Source of the DNA: Mallotus nudiflorus
Taxonomy: Eukaryota; Streptophyta; Magnoliopsida; Malpighiales; Euphorbiaceae
Direction of reading: 5' to 3'
Length of the DNA: 64,000 nucleotides
Assembly: GCA_947683625.1 (NCBI GenBank)
Contig: CANTUR010000844.1
Location: 170,213-234,212 of the forward strand
Part shown: positions 1-11,088 of the stretch, piece after piece
How positions within the stretch are numbered: position 1 is the stretch's first letter
Layout of the letters: the number at the start of each line of letters is the position of its first letter
The notes under the pieces: generated by a model
The model's input: the letters and a program-made list of their open reading frames with translations, nothing else
What the model was told of the DNA's origin: nothing
Database searches by the model: none
Position numbers and translations under genes: made by a program

Positions 1-3000
1 CTCCGAAGCTTTATTAACTCTGTGAGGCCTAACAGAGGAAAATTAATGAACAAGCAAATATGTTACTACGAACAACTCAAAACAACGAATTCAATAACAC
101 AGAGAATTTGAGATTGGGAACAACAAAATTTTTACCATCTGATTCGCAATATATATGAGGAATATGAGAAACCTTGTGCCATTCAAAGACACTCCGCTTA
201 GTTAAACTTTCCTTAAGCTCATGAGATAAATCTGAAATATAAAGATATTTTAATTTGGAGAGGCTTTTCATTGCTGCTGCTGTTGGTAGATTATTCAGAT
301 TCTTACACAACACAATAGAAAGAAATTGAAGAGAAGAAAGGTTCTCCAGCCACTCTGGCAAAGCTTCCATTTGATTGAATCCCCAAATCACCAAAAATTG
401 GAGGGAAGTGAGGTGTTGAAGTTGATCTGGCAGAGACTTGATTCTTTTATTTCCAGCTATAAATAGATGTTTGAAGAGAGCTACTGAGATTTTGAAGGAT
501 TGAAGAATTGAGGTAAGAGAAATCATCCAACTCCTCTGAGAAATCACCAACATTTAATAACTCCAATTGTGTGAGGTTGCCTAAAATCTCCTTTGGAAAA
601 TAACTCAATCTCTCACATTTTATAATCAGCAAATGAGCAAGACAAGTCAATTTCCCTAACTCTTCTGGAATAGATGCCAGCCTTTAACAAAAAAAATATA
701 TCCAAATTCTCCAAAGAATTGAATGACTGCAATGCCCTTGTTGCAATACTCGTTAAACTTGAACATCTACTTATAGTCAACATCTCAAGAGAGGGAATTC
801 ACTTCATTGAATAAATTACCCAATTTATCACAAGATTGACAAGTGATGAACTATTGGTTATTCCGAAGTTGGTTAAAGCATTACAATCCACAATTGTCCC
901 TTCTTCAAGGGAAGGAAATAATTCTTCAACTCTCTCTCCCTCACCTACTTCTGGCGTCCTCCATTCAATTAAATTCTTCATTTTCCAGAAATTGAGGATT
1001 TTTAATTTAGGAAACAGCTTCCATCCACTGCCACCACTGCTACTGCCATCGATCCCGTAAAACTCATTCCCTATACATTTCACTTCTCCCATCCCTTCTA
1101 TTTCAAGATATCTAAGATTTGGAAGAATTCCTAGGCTTGGAATTTCTTCACAGAATTTGCAGTTCTTCAATTCCAGCTCCACCAGACTATTAAGTAGTTT
1201 GAAATTATTAGAATCATTATCTGGATCCTTCATCTTCATTACCCATGCTTGTAAGTTTTTACCCACATACTTCTGGATCTTTATCTTCTTTATGTTTGAG
1301 TGAGGGTGGAGACATTCCAGCACCTCTTTATCGTTGCTGCAGCTTCCTTCTCTATCTTCACTCCAAACAAATTTCGGGGCTGTATTCTCTTTTTCTCCTG
1401 CAGTTTTGCTCTGTCCGCCTCTTCCCTACCTCTAACCTTCTCAAGATTATTTATCCTCAACTTCCCTCTCAGCTCATTCAAGCACTTTAATTCCTCAGTG
1501 CTACCTCCCCTATCACTACCCACAACGAACATTGGCAACCTTTCAAGACTGGTTAATCTCGCCAACCCGCTTTTCATCTGCTTATCCTCAGAAAATTCAA
1601 TATGCTTCAAGCTCACCGGATTCTTCATTTTCTCTCTAGGAAGCTCTCTAAGCGACCAGCACTTGAGGAATCTCAATGTTTGTAGGCTGTAAAGCTTGGT
1701 CATGGACTTAGGCAACGCTTTGAGTTCAGTCCTTGACACATCAAGATATCGCAAATGTTTCCACTCACCAATTGGTGATGGCAACTCTACTATTCCAGAA
1801 CCCTTTAACTTTAGACTCCGCAAGTTTTTCAACTTCCATAGTTTATCAAACACAACGTCCTTTTCTCTAGTAAGAATACAGTACGCAACTTCGTAGATCA
1901 TTTTTTATAGCTGCCACTACTTTGTTTACATCTTCTTTATCCACATTGACACGTCTTATGCATGACAAGTCCACTGCACCTTGTGAATCGCCTTTTGAAT
2001 AGTTTTCTGAAGTCAATATTTCATACTTAGAAAGAGACTGCAAGATCATGCATCTTGCATCCCACAATATTACCTAATTTATCCCTTTCTACATCTTGAA
2101 AGGAGTTATAAAGTAAGGCATTAAAATACCCGTTCCCCACATCCACTTGTTTTTTCTGAACAATCCCCGCATCTACATTGGGTGGCTCAAGAAAACCTTC
2201 AGCCATCCAAAGTTGAATTAATTCCTCTTTTTCAAGGAAAAGGTCTTTTGGAAAAATCGAACAGTACACAAAACATGATTTTAAATATGAAGGCAAGTAA
2301 TCGAAACTCAATTTTAATATAGCCTTCACATTTTCCTTTCCATCTACTGCATTCGGAACTTTATTATTCTGAATGGACAACCAAGCTTCCTTTTCTCTCT
2401 CAGAACTCATCTACATTTTTTTGCAATATCCTTTCCAATGGTCACCAGCTCTGAAGGGATGGGTGCTCCTTCATTTGCATGCACTTGTCTTTCAGTAATT
2501 GACCAGCAATCTTCATCAGTCAATTAATTCAAATCATGCATGCAAGTAGTAGTCTTCACAGCAGATGCCACTACCTTGCTGCGAGATGTTACGATAATTG
2601 CATTTCCATTATTGCTACAAACTGTTGACAAATAACTCCTGAAGTCCTTCCAGCCCTTCAATGCATCATCCCACAAATCATCAAGAACAAGAAGGAATTT
2701 CTTGCCCTCTAGCTCTTTTGCAAGATGGCGAAGGATTGTATCCTAGTTGGTCAAACCCCCCCGTGTTCCCACCGAGGCTTTTCAACATTTCTCTAAAAAT
2801 TTTTTGGTCAGAAAATTTATCAGAAACACAAATCCACATTTTATGATAAAAAAGCTTTCTCGTCATCGCTTCTTGACACACTTGTTTAGCCAAGGCTGTC
2901 TTGCCAAGACCGCCCATGCCCAAGATGGGAACAATGGTAAGAACTTGTTGGTCAGCAAGCTTTCAATTCTAAGGACATCTGTATCCCTCCCAACAATTGG

Positions 3001-3526
3001 ATCGATGTGTACCGAGTATGTCCTTCGGTCCTGGTCAGTGGGAGAGACTGCGCGATCTCTGGATGATGAGACTTGATTAAGTCCACGAACCATAATAGCC
3101 TCGGTCTTAGGGACTCATTTATATCCTTAACTTTGTTTGGCAGTTTGAAATGTATTGCAGCCTTTTTAGCATAACGATTGAAATTGGAGAGTGGCTTAAA
3201 CCTGAACTTTGTTTGGCAGTTTGAAATGAAATGCAACCTTTTTAGCATAACGATTGAAATTGGAGAGTGGCTTAAACCTGCTTACCTCGACCTTATGACG
3301 AAGAATTTCATAGCCTAACTCATCGAACACATCCTCAGCATAGTAGGCTACATCTTTGAGCTTCTTGAGCCAACGCCTGACAGGTGCCCTTTCGATCTGC
3401 TGCTCCTCAGCATCTTGTAGCAGAGCACGAATCATGGTGAACGATTGATCAAGCTCCTTGAGGTCAACCTTGAGATTCCATGAACTATTGATTTCAGCAG
3501 TCATGAGTGAAAGCAACTTGACACAG
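1..3526 (-). pseudogene. CNL resistance gene copy 1, broken (main body)
   Basis: This is the decayed paralogue of the intact CNL at 32042-35470, read on the minus strand. Recognisable blocks in gene order are the Rx_N coiled coil (3196-3516), P-loop GMGGLGKTALAK (about 2888-2923), kinase-2 region (about 2661-2705), RNBS-D and MHD (2027-2300), and LRRs (77-1901). The reading frame shifts at least eight times. A 76-bp tandem duplication (3129-3280) shifts the frame after the coiled coil. About 38 bp covering the GLPL motif are missing near 2410-2420. MHDLVHDL is shortened to MHDLA near 2045 by a 12-bp deletion. The first codons are cut off by a foldback element at 3527. The family acts as cytosolic immune receptors; this copy cannot encode one. 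The 3' flank runs off the window start. Confidence 0.92.
3129..3280 (-). repeat. 76-bp direct tandem duplication inside CNL copy 1
   Basis: Two adjacent near-identical 76-bp units (3129-3204 and 3205-3280) encode the same coiled-coil to NB linker, around FKPLSNFNRYAKK. Copies 2 and 3 have one unit. As 76 is not a multiple of three, the duplication itself breaks the frame. Confidence 0.9.
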
Positions 3527-4273
3527 GAGAAATTCTTAGGTAAACACGCTACATAAAATTATGAAATCTCTACTATAAATTTGACATGTAATACAATGAG
3601 TTAATATTTATTATATTTTTAATTTTAAAAGTTAAATATCTATTCATAATTACTTTTAATACATTTATGAATTTTTTTGAGAATTATGAGTTATTTTTTA
3701 AAATGTCATATGTTGTGAATATTTTTCATATAAAATTATGAGTTATTTTATAAATAATAACAAGTGATTTAATTTATTAATTTTAAAATAAAATTGTTTA
3801 TTTTTTCCACATTTTGATAAATATTATTTCTGAAAAAATAAGTATTAAATATATCTAATTAAACTAATTTTAGTTATAAATTTTTTTAATAATTTTTAAA
3901 TATTAAAAATATTACTCATTTATAAAAAAAATAAAATACTAAGGAACTAGGAAAAAAGAGAGCATTAACTTTTCGAACCAATTAATGCTCCACTTTTTAA
4001 AATTATAAGTTATTTTTAAAATGTCATTTGTTGTGAACCTTTTTTATATAAAATTATGAGTTATTTTCTAAAATAATAAGAAGTGATTTAATTTATTATT
4101 AATAAATTAGGGTGGATCAATTAGATGCGTATTGAGTAATTAATATTGAGACTAAAAAGAAGTTTTGACCAATGAATGAGACTTGACTCGTCAGTTGATA
4201 GGGTAGTAAATAGTAACAAAAAAAAGGAGCATTAATTGGTTGAAGAAGTTAATGCCCTCTTTTTTTTACTTCT

Positions 4274-4305
<32 letters not shown>

Positions 4306-4694
4306 TTTAATATTTAAAAATTATTAAATTTTTTTATAACTAATTAGATATATTTAATACTTAATATGTCATAAATAATATTTATCAAAATGTGGCAAAA
4401 ATAAATAATTTAATTTAATTTAATTTTAAAATTATTACATCAAATCACTTGTTATTATTTTAAAAAATAATCCATAATTTTATATGAAAAAGATTTATAA
4501 CATATGATATTTTAAAAAATAACTCATAGTTTTTTAAAAAAATTTAATAAAATGTATTAAAAATAATTATGACTAGATGTTTAATTTTTAAAATTAAAAA
4601 TATAATAAATAGTAATTAATTATATCATATATCATATTTACAGTAAAATATTTATAATCTTAGATGACGAACTGAGTTCAAATAAAAATTTCTC
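3527..4694. mobile_element. Foldback (long inverted repeat) element 1
   Basis: The left half, starting GAGAAATTCTTAGG at 3527, is the approximate reverse complement of the right half, ending AAATTTCTC at 4694. The arms extend about 450 bp and include the paired blocks at about 3960-3992 and 4227-4258 (GAGCATTAA with ATTAATGCTCC). It encodes nothing. It sits between codons of the first CNL exon: the coding sequence ends at 3526 and resumes at 4695. The flanks (CTTGACACAG left, CCTTAATAG right) both resemble CCTTGACAG in the intact gene, which suggests a degraded target duplication of about 9 bp. Long TIRs and a 9-bp duplication fit a Mutator-like derivative, but that assignment is inference. 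Confidence 0.75.
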
Positions 4695-4742
4695 CCTTAA
4701 TAGAGCTCCTTCCATCACAGGAATGAGGAAAGTCTCAGCCAT
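4695..4742 (-). pseudogene. First codons of CNL copy 1, detached
   Basis: Minus-strand ATGGCTGAG at 4734-4742 and the codons that follow match the N-terminal 16 codons of copies 2 and 4. They continue the coding sequence that stops at 3526 on the other side of the foldback element. The stretch from 4743 to about 4937 matches the 5' flank of the other CNL copies (14710-14940, 35483-35690, 37096-37310), so this end of the gene is in place and was only split. Confidence 0.85.
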
Positions 4743-4937
4743 ATTTGTCAGTTGATTCTCAAAAGCTCTAAAAAGAATATGGGATAACTAGAAGAAAATT
4801 AAAGAAGCGGAGAATGGTCACAAATTATTATGTGAGCAATGAGCTTTTGTTTCATATGATTATGGAAGACTTAACTCCTAGCAGACAAAAGCTACAGAGT
4901 ACATGTGCTTCTTTTGGGTTGGATTCCACTCACTTGG

Positions 4938-5537
<600 letters not shown>

Positions 5538-5689
5538 TATCCCGGATCGCTCTGTATTTTTTTTATTATTTTTTTATTTGACAGAACTGTCCCTCTGCTT
5601 ACATGGATTGCAGTTTTTTTTTACTGTGTATTTTTTTTTTTAATTTCCCACCCCTCCTATTTTTTTAAGCGAGCATTTTCCTATTTATT

Positions 5690-6190
5690 TTATTTAGATA
5701 GAAGGCAAAGAAATTTGTAATATATAAAAGTATTGGGTTGGGTACTTCAAAGAAAAGTAATGGCAATATATGGTTTCCATTTGTTTGACTCATCTTGTAG
5801 TATATTAGTTTTTTTAAAAAAATTATTTTTTAACAAATTGGGCGATACTTGCATTGTCTTTAGTGCATTTTGTAGTGTTCAAAATTTTTATTGTTTTACA
5901 ATTTAGGTGCTAAACTTCTTTTTTTTTTTTCTTCTATATAAATGTCACGTATCAATCTCTTAATTGGATTTTCATAATACAACAACTGAAAAAAATATTT
6001 AAAAAATATTGGCTACAGATATTTTTAATCTCAACCTTGTGAAGGCTCAGTTTAGGCAATAGACTGCATTCTAAAATTCACAATACAACATACATGTTAA
6101 CACATGCATGTATAATGGCTTCGTATATTTGCTAAACTGCAGTCTCAATTTCTACTAGAGAATCTGTCTAAAATTGCACTAACTTCATAA
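5690..6190. repeat. Duplicated CNL 5' flank, unit A
   Basis: No gene. 5700-5920 matches 14950-15140, 35700-35800 and 37330-37460 plus 42182-42250. 6030-6190 (from CTCAACCTTGTGAAGGCTCA) matches 9920-10130, 31040-31260 and 42380-42460. These shared blocks are the intergenic part of the repeated CNL unit. Confidence 0.75.
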
Positions 6191-6319
6191 AAGGAACATT
6201 AGCAAATGATGACTATTAAGAGGAAATTAGAAGGCTGGTTTTAGCAGGATTTGCAATAATTTCAGAATCTGAAGCAGTTGCATGACAGTTAAAAAAGAAA
6301 AAAGTGAATTAGAAACTGC

Positions 6320-6790
6320 TAATTTGCAAATAGGGATTGAATTAGAAATGGAAATATTCTGTTTCAAAAAGGCTCGTTCTATATATTAGTTATAGAATTT
6401 TCATGTCTATTTTTTATTTTTGCGACAGATAAATTCTATTTGTAAAAAATAGTAACATAATAGAAACGATATTTCCATTTCTAAATTTGTGAAATCCAAA
6501 ATGGAATTTCCATTTCTTTATTACAAAAATAGCAATAGAAATTGTATTTCTAAATTAGCAACGAAATATATCTGTCTCTATTTAGAAATGAACTTAATTC
6601 CATTTCTATTTTGTAGAAGTTAGAAATGTAAATTCCATTTCTAAATTTGAAATGGAAACAATTCCGTTTCTATTTAATAGAAATTGAAACAGAAATTTTC
6701 CATTGTCATACTGAAATGGACTAAATTCCGTTGCTATTTTGTTCAAAATTGAAATGGAAAATTCGTTTTTAAAATGGCAATGGACGTAAT
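6320..6790. repeat. Degenerate palindromic short repeats
   Basis: Around ten variants of a block near AAATGGAATTTCCATTTCT occur in both orientations. The pattern resembles subterminal repeats of CACTA-type transposons, but no terminal CACTA ends or transposase are visible, so the identity is open. From 6790 to 7320 there is only AT-rich sequence; the open frame at 6871-7197 shows no family resemblance. Confidence 0.55.
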
Positions 6791-7438
6791 TGTTTTTCTA
6801 ATTATTTTATTTTAAAATAAATTATATTTATTTAATATTATAAATTAAATTATACATAAATTAAATTAAATTATTTTATATTAAAACACAAATTTAATTC
6901 ACAAGGATGAAATTTCATAAAATTAATTTTCCAATCAATTGTAATATTTATATACAATAATATAATACAAAATATTATAAAAATATACAGATTTAATATA
7001 AAATTGAAGATAACTCTGGAGGAGCTTCGTATGTCGTATTCTAAAGTTTCTTTAACAACATAATTAAAAATGACACATTGCTTGAAAACATGAAAAGCAA
7101 TATATAAACAAAAAGAAACATGATTAATTCCGTGTATAATGCAGAACAAAAAACAAAAGAGAGAAAGCATAATCATATGATTTTCATCAAATATCAAAGC
7201 TTTGATGCTTTAACCTGACATGGGTGTTGCTAACAGACATACAAAGTGCTTGAATTCACAATGTGGTAGCACATACAGCTTATTTTATGTCTGAGACAAC
7301 GACATTTTACCTTGCTTGATCAATAAGTGACAACTGATTGCCCTTTAGCAACGGAAAAATATCCATTTGCACATCACTTTCAAGAAACTTGCAACAAGTT
7401 TAACAAAACATTGTTTTTCCATCATGATAGTCTTAACC

Positions 7439-7440
<2 letters not shown>

Positions 7441-7488
<48 letters not shown>
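7441..7488. repeat. (AT)n microsatellite
   Basis: About 48 bp of alternating AT immediately precedes the CHX-like exon. It makes the spurious YIYIYI tract of the open frame that runs through it. Confidence 0.95.
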
Positions 7489-7489
<1 letters not shown>

Positions 7490-7492
<3 letters not shown>

Positions 7493-7740
7493 GCTGCGTA
7501 ATGCTGCTGCATATGTTTGTTCTCTATTTAATAGAGAAGTATGAGTACATTATCATGGAGATTTTACTACCTGTTTTCTTTGTTAAAGTCGGTTACTTAA
7601 TGGATGTTATGCAATCAAGAATCTGCAATCTTTTTGCTACAGTTGCTCTTCATTGGCATATGTTATCTGGCTTAAATTTTTGGAACAATGGTGGTTTCAA
7701 TTTATCTCAATATATGACTTCAAAGTTGATGCAGGCAGCA
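7490..7740 (+). pseudogene. CHX cation/H+ exchanger fragment A1
   Basis: The frame contains LIEKYEYIIMEILLPVFFVK, which resembles the CHX-family segment in which a V-E-K-L-E-type helix start is followed by LLP(L/I)FF. That segment is part of the Na+/H+ exchanger membrane domain. Only this membrane piece is present. Upstream is an AT microsatellite rather than coding sequence, and downstream comes an intron-like stretch up to 8504. The last part (FNLSQYM region) has weaker copies at about 36620 and 59290. In CHX proteins this segment lies in the membrane half, before the cytosolic half seen at 8505. It is a relic and not a complete gene. Confidence 0.6.
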
Positions 7741-8504
7741 TAAAGGAATAAGCCCTTCAATTAATACATAAATTTGATAAATTACGATAATGACAGTTTC
7801 ATAATTTTGGTTAAGTTCCAAGTATTTGATTTGGACGATTCAAAAACCTAATTCATGTGGAAACGGGCCAACAGTTCGAAGTCACGAGCAAAAATCTGTC
7901 GCTTTTTGGCCAAATTTTATCATTTAGGCCTTTAAACGGACAATTTTGTGATTTTCTATTTTTAGAATTTTATTTTCCTATTTTTGGTTTAGGATTGTTT
8001 TCAGGATTTACTATTTAAGTTTTCCTTATTATTGTTGGACGACAGTTTTTATGATAATTTGAATTCTCTTTTGTTCTTTCAAAATTTATTGAAATTTTGA
8101 TACCTATAGCCTAAATCGCTATAGAAGATCGATTATTGACAGTCGTGCGCGATTCAACAATATTGATTGTTATTATCCACCTTTCCGCTATGTTAAAAGT
8201 GCTTTTCTCATTGGGATCATTTTGAACTTCATAGCGGTTTTGAGCTTTCAATGTATCCGTATTTGCCTAAAATCAAGGTGACTCTACCATAAATTATTGT
8301 ACTTTAAAATTTTGAGTCCAAAACATTTGAGTTCAGTGTTATTAATTTGAGTCAAGCTTTAACATTTGAAGGTTAAAATTGTGCATTTCTATCCTAACTG
8401 GTTTAATCAGATCAGTCAAGTTTAATTTGGATACCGATGGTTTAGATAAAAAAGTATGGACTTTAGACATGTAACATTAAAAGAACTTTTTTTTTTCTCC
8501 GCAG
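7741..8504 (+). repeat. Duplicated intron-like sequence before CHX exon, unit A
   Basis: No coding sequence. The stretch 8190-8504, including TCTCATTGGGATCATTT and a polypyrimidine tract ending in AG at 8504, recurs at 36680-37002 and 59350-59667. In each copy it leads into the same CHX exon, so it behaves as conserved intron sequence. Confidence 0.65.
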
Positions 8505-8782
8505 GCTGTGGATAACAATGCCATACGGCATTAGTGCTATCTAGTGCTTTATTCATCACTTTCTTTAGTCCATTTATAAACATTTTGTATGATCCTCAAG
8601 AGAGGCTTAACAATCTTGATTCTGCAACTAAGTACCTAAGAAAACTCCAATCAACACCTCTAGATGCAGAGCTACATGTTACTATGAGCGTCACTTTAAG
8701 CATTTACCAAGAAGACAATGTTCATGGCATCATCAAATTACTCGAAGCATTAAACTCGAATGTTATTAACTTGAGGAAATAG
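8505..8782 (+). pseudogene. CHX cation/H+ exchanger fragment A2 (end of membrane domain, start of cytosolic domain)
   Basis: After the acceptor AG at 8504 the exon encodes a last membrane helix (ALFITFFSPFINILYDP), then the start of the cytosolic tail with EDNVHGIIKLLEALN. That corresponds to the (N)VP-(T/A)-INLLEAL block typical of CHX proteins. One base is missing near 8515 compared with the paralogue at 59668, so the first codons are out of frame, and a stop follows NLRK at 8780. CHX proteins exchange monovalent cations for protons in endomembranes. This exon is the empty-site counterpart of the one that the Helitron at 59747 interrupts. Confidence 0.75.
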
Positions 8783-9054
8783 TTTAACTAGCTTCAGATG
8801 GACAGGCCTTTTTGAAAAACTCAACCTAGGCAAGCTTATATGATAAGTGAAAAAACTTGGAAAAAATATAAAAATTACAGTATAAGATAATAAATAAAGT
8901 TAATAATAGGAAAAAAAAAACCGAAATTACAATGCTGATGCCATCAAACAAACAACAATTGCAAAAAAGAGCAGCAATCAGATAGAGAAGCAGTGGTTGT
9001 ATTAATTCTGGCTCTGACATTGTGGCAAGCAATGGCATATCTATGAAGGACGTG
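8783..9054. repeat. Duplicated segment between CHX and P450 debris
   Basis: No gene. 8790-9025 matches 61985-62235 closely, including GGACAGGCCTTTTTGAAAAA. After 9030 the two copies diverge: this one runs into P450 sequence, the other into the 62262 block. Confidence 0.7.
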
Positions 9055-9560
9055 AGTAGATCTCTGGCTCAGGACGTAATGAGATTTTATCCTCCAATTT
9101 TTGGCAACTTTTGACTCACAACAAGAGATATTAGCTTTGATGGATTTTATATTCCCAAAGGATGGCAGGTATAAATTAATCAATTAGCCATTGTTATTTC
9201 ATTCAACTGCATAAAAATTCATAAGCGACCAATTATATGTTAGTAGTTGAATCTTGACTCTTCGAAACACAGCTGCTGTGGGTGGCTTCTTGTACACATA
9301 TGGACAACAGCATTTTTGAATCTTGACTCGATGCTTCATCAAAAACTTTCCCTCGGTTCAAGTACGTACCATTTGGAGCAGGGCCAATGATTTGTTTTGG
9401 AAGAGTTTGCAAGGATCGAGTCACTGTTGGTAATCTACCAGTTGATAACAAAATATAAATGAACAAAAATGATGATGCCTAATGAACTTATAACTCGTCA
9501 GCCATTTCCATAACCAGCCATGGGCCTTCTGGTGAGAGTTGAGCCAAGGAATGTGAAATT
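9055..9560 (+). pseudogene. Cytochrome P450 fragment, copy A
   Basis: Exon one (about 9055-9172) encodes RFYPPIFGNF, a stop, then FDGFYIPKGWQ. It is the region after the ExxR helix and resembles plant CYP85-clan enzymes (CYP716/718/728-like; exact family unsure). A GT-AG intron follows (9173-9272). The next exon from 9273 has LLWVASCTHMDN and the heme-binding region FGAGPMICFG (about 9370-9400). A 2-bp deletion then pushes EFARIE out of frame. The conserved C-terminal block, ending MGLLV-R-E-P, is recognisable near 9520-9550. The N-terminal two thirds are absent. P450s of this clan oxidise terpenoids or steroids at the ER membrane; no substrate can be inferred. Confidence 0.75.
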
Positions 9561-11088
9561 AGAAGGCTGATTCTCACAAGAGTTGCTATAATTTCAGAAT
9601 GTGGATTTGTTGTATGACGTATTTTCAGGCTAGTGGTAAGCCTTTCCTTTTGCTCCTTCTTCTTTTGTTGTTGGTTCCAATGCATCACTAGCAAGGGATT
9701 GTTGGTCCTTAATGCTGGGTTTTCTTTATATACATGACATTGTCCTTAATGCTGGTTTTTCTTTATTTACATGACATTTTCTACAATGGTGTATCCTTCT
9801 AAAGCTGTTTCTGCACAGTGGAGGTGGGACAGGTAGCGGGCAGTGAGCTTGATGTAGGTGGTTTTCTTTTGTTCCTTGGGTCTAAGCAGGGTCCTTATGC
9901 TTAGGCTGCATTCTAAGTAAATTGCAAGGCTCAGTTTAGGCATTAAGCTGCAATCTAAAACTCACAGTACAGCTTGCATTTCAACATACAGACATGTGAC
10001 GGCTTCATATACTTGCTACAATGCATTCTTAGTGTCCATTCAAGAATCTTTCTCAAAACATCTCTATGTGCATTAACCTTACAAAAAGAACACGAATGGC
10101 AAACAATGGGAAATCCTTCACAATCTTGCTGATACCACAATCAGAGCGAGGCTATCAACTCTAGTTAGGCATGCAAAGATATTAATTATCAAATCAGCAT
10201 TATACATTCATCTCTAAACCAACATTTACTATACAATACATTGTTCTAACATGCTTTAACTTGTATATGATCCGATCATCGCACATGCCCTGCACAAATC
10301 AGTGATACAGCTTGTCTTCTTCAACTTAATGTCGATTGCAAAGATATTGATTATTGAATTTTTTTCTTTGTTATTATAAAGAGAGGAAGATAGGAAGAAA
10401 AATCAATCAGGATGATACTACCCTCAGCCAATACGCTGATCCCCAATACACCCAACCTACACTAAAACCATCCTGATGATAGGGGGAAAAAGCATCCTTT
10501 ACAAGAATAATAGCAGAAAAGATCACCAAGAAAATCATGAAACATTAGAATAAGATGATAGTGAAACTTGAGACAACAAGAGAAGATAATGAAAGAAACA
10601 AAGTAAAAGGAGCAAGATAATAACTCAGCACAAATCAATGATCAACAATACGACCAATGCTATGCAGCAGAAAGGAATTCATTCGAATCTCTTCAGGGTT
10701 GAGTTGTCTTGCAGCTTCTAATGTTTCCCTTGACCTGACGTGAGCAAGTCAAATTAGAGTGAACAGAGCTGAATGCTGCTGCAACAATTTGGATACGGCA
10801 TACATAATTGCACCTGTATATATAAATTACCTAATTTAATCGATCCATTAGGTGTAATACTAGTACGTACCTTGAAACAGTGGCAGTTCCCTCTTCTGTA
10901 GACAGAATCATTGTGATTTAACTTCATAAGAAAAAGCCATATACAATGTACAAAGCTTTATCCCCCGCAACAGCCTAAGAATCCAGAATTGGTGCGTGGC
11001 CAAACAGAGGGAAATTAGTAACAACAACTCAGAACAATGAATTCAATGGATAGAATTTGATATTTGGAATAAGTGAATTTTTACCTTT
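9561..11088. repeat. Non-coding 3' flank of CNL copy 2, duplicated
   Basis: No gene supported. 9640-11060 is collinear with 30780-32040 beside the intact CNL, including AGCTTGATGTAGGTGG, the GCTGATACCACAATC block and the stretch just 3' of the CNL stop. The minus-strand frame 9955-10140 is open here but riddled with stops in the paralogue, so I do not count it as coding. Confidence 0.7.

Noticed and set aside
6871..7197. 108-codon minus-strand frame before the CHX fragment
   Set aside because: AT-rich, hydrophobic by composition, no family resemblance and no paralogue.
9955..10140. Cys-rich minus-strand frame (CHSCSFCK), possible zinc knuckle
   Set aside because: The paralogous segments at 31080-31260 and 6050-6190 have stops and changed cysteines, so it is unlikely to be coding.
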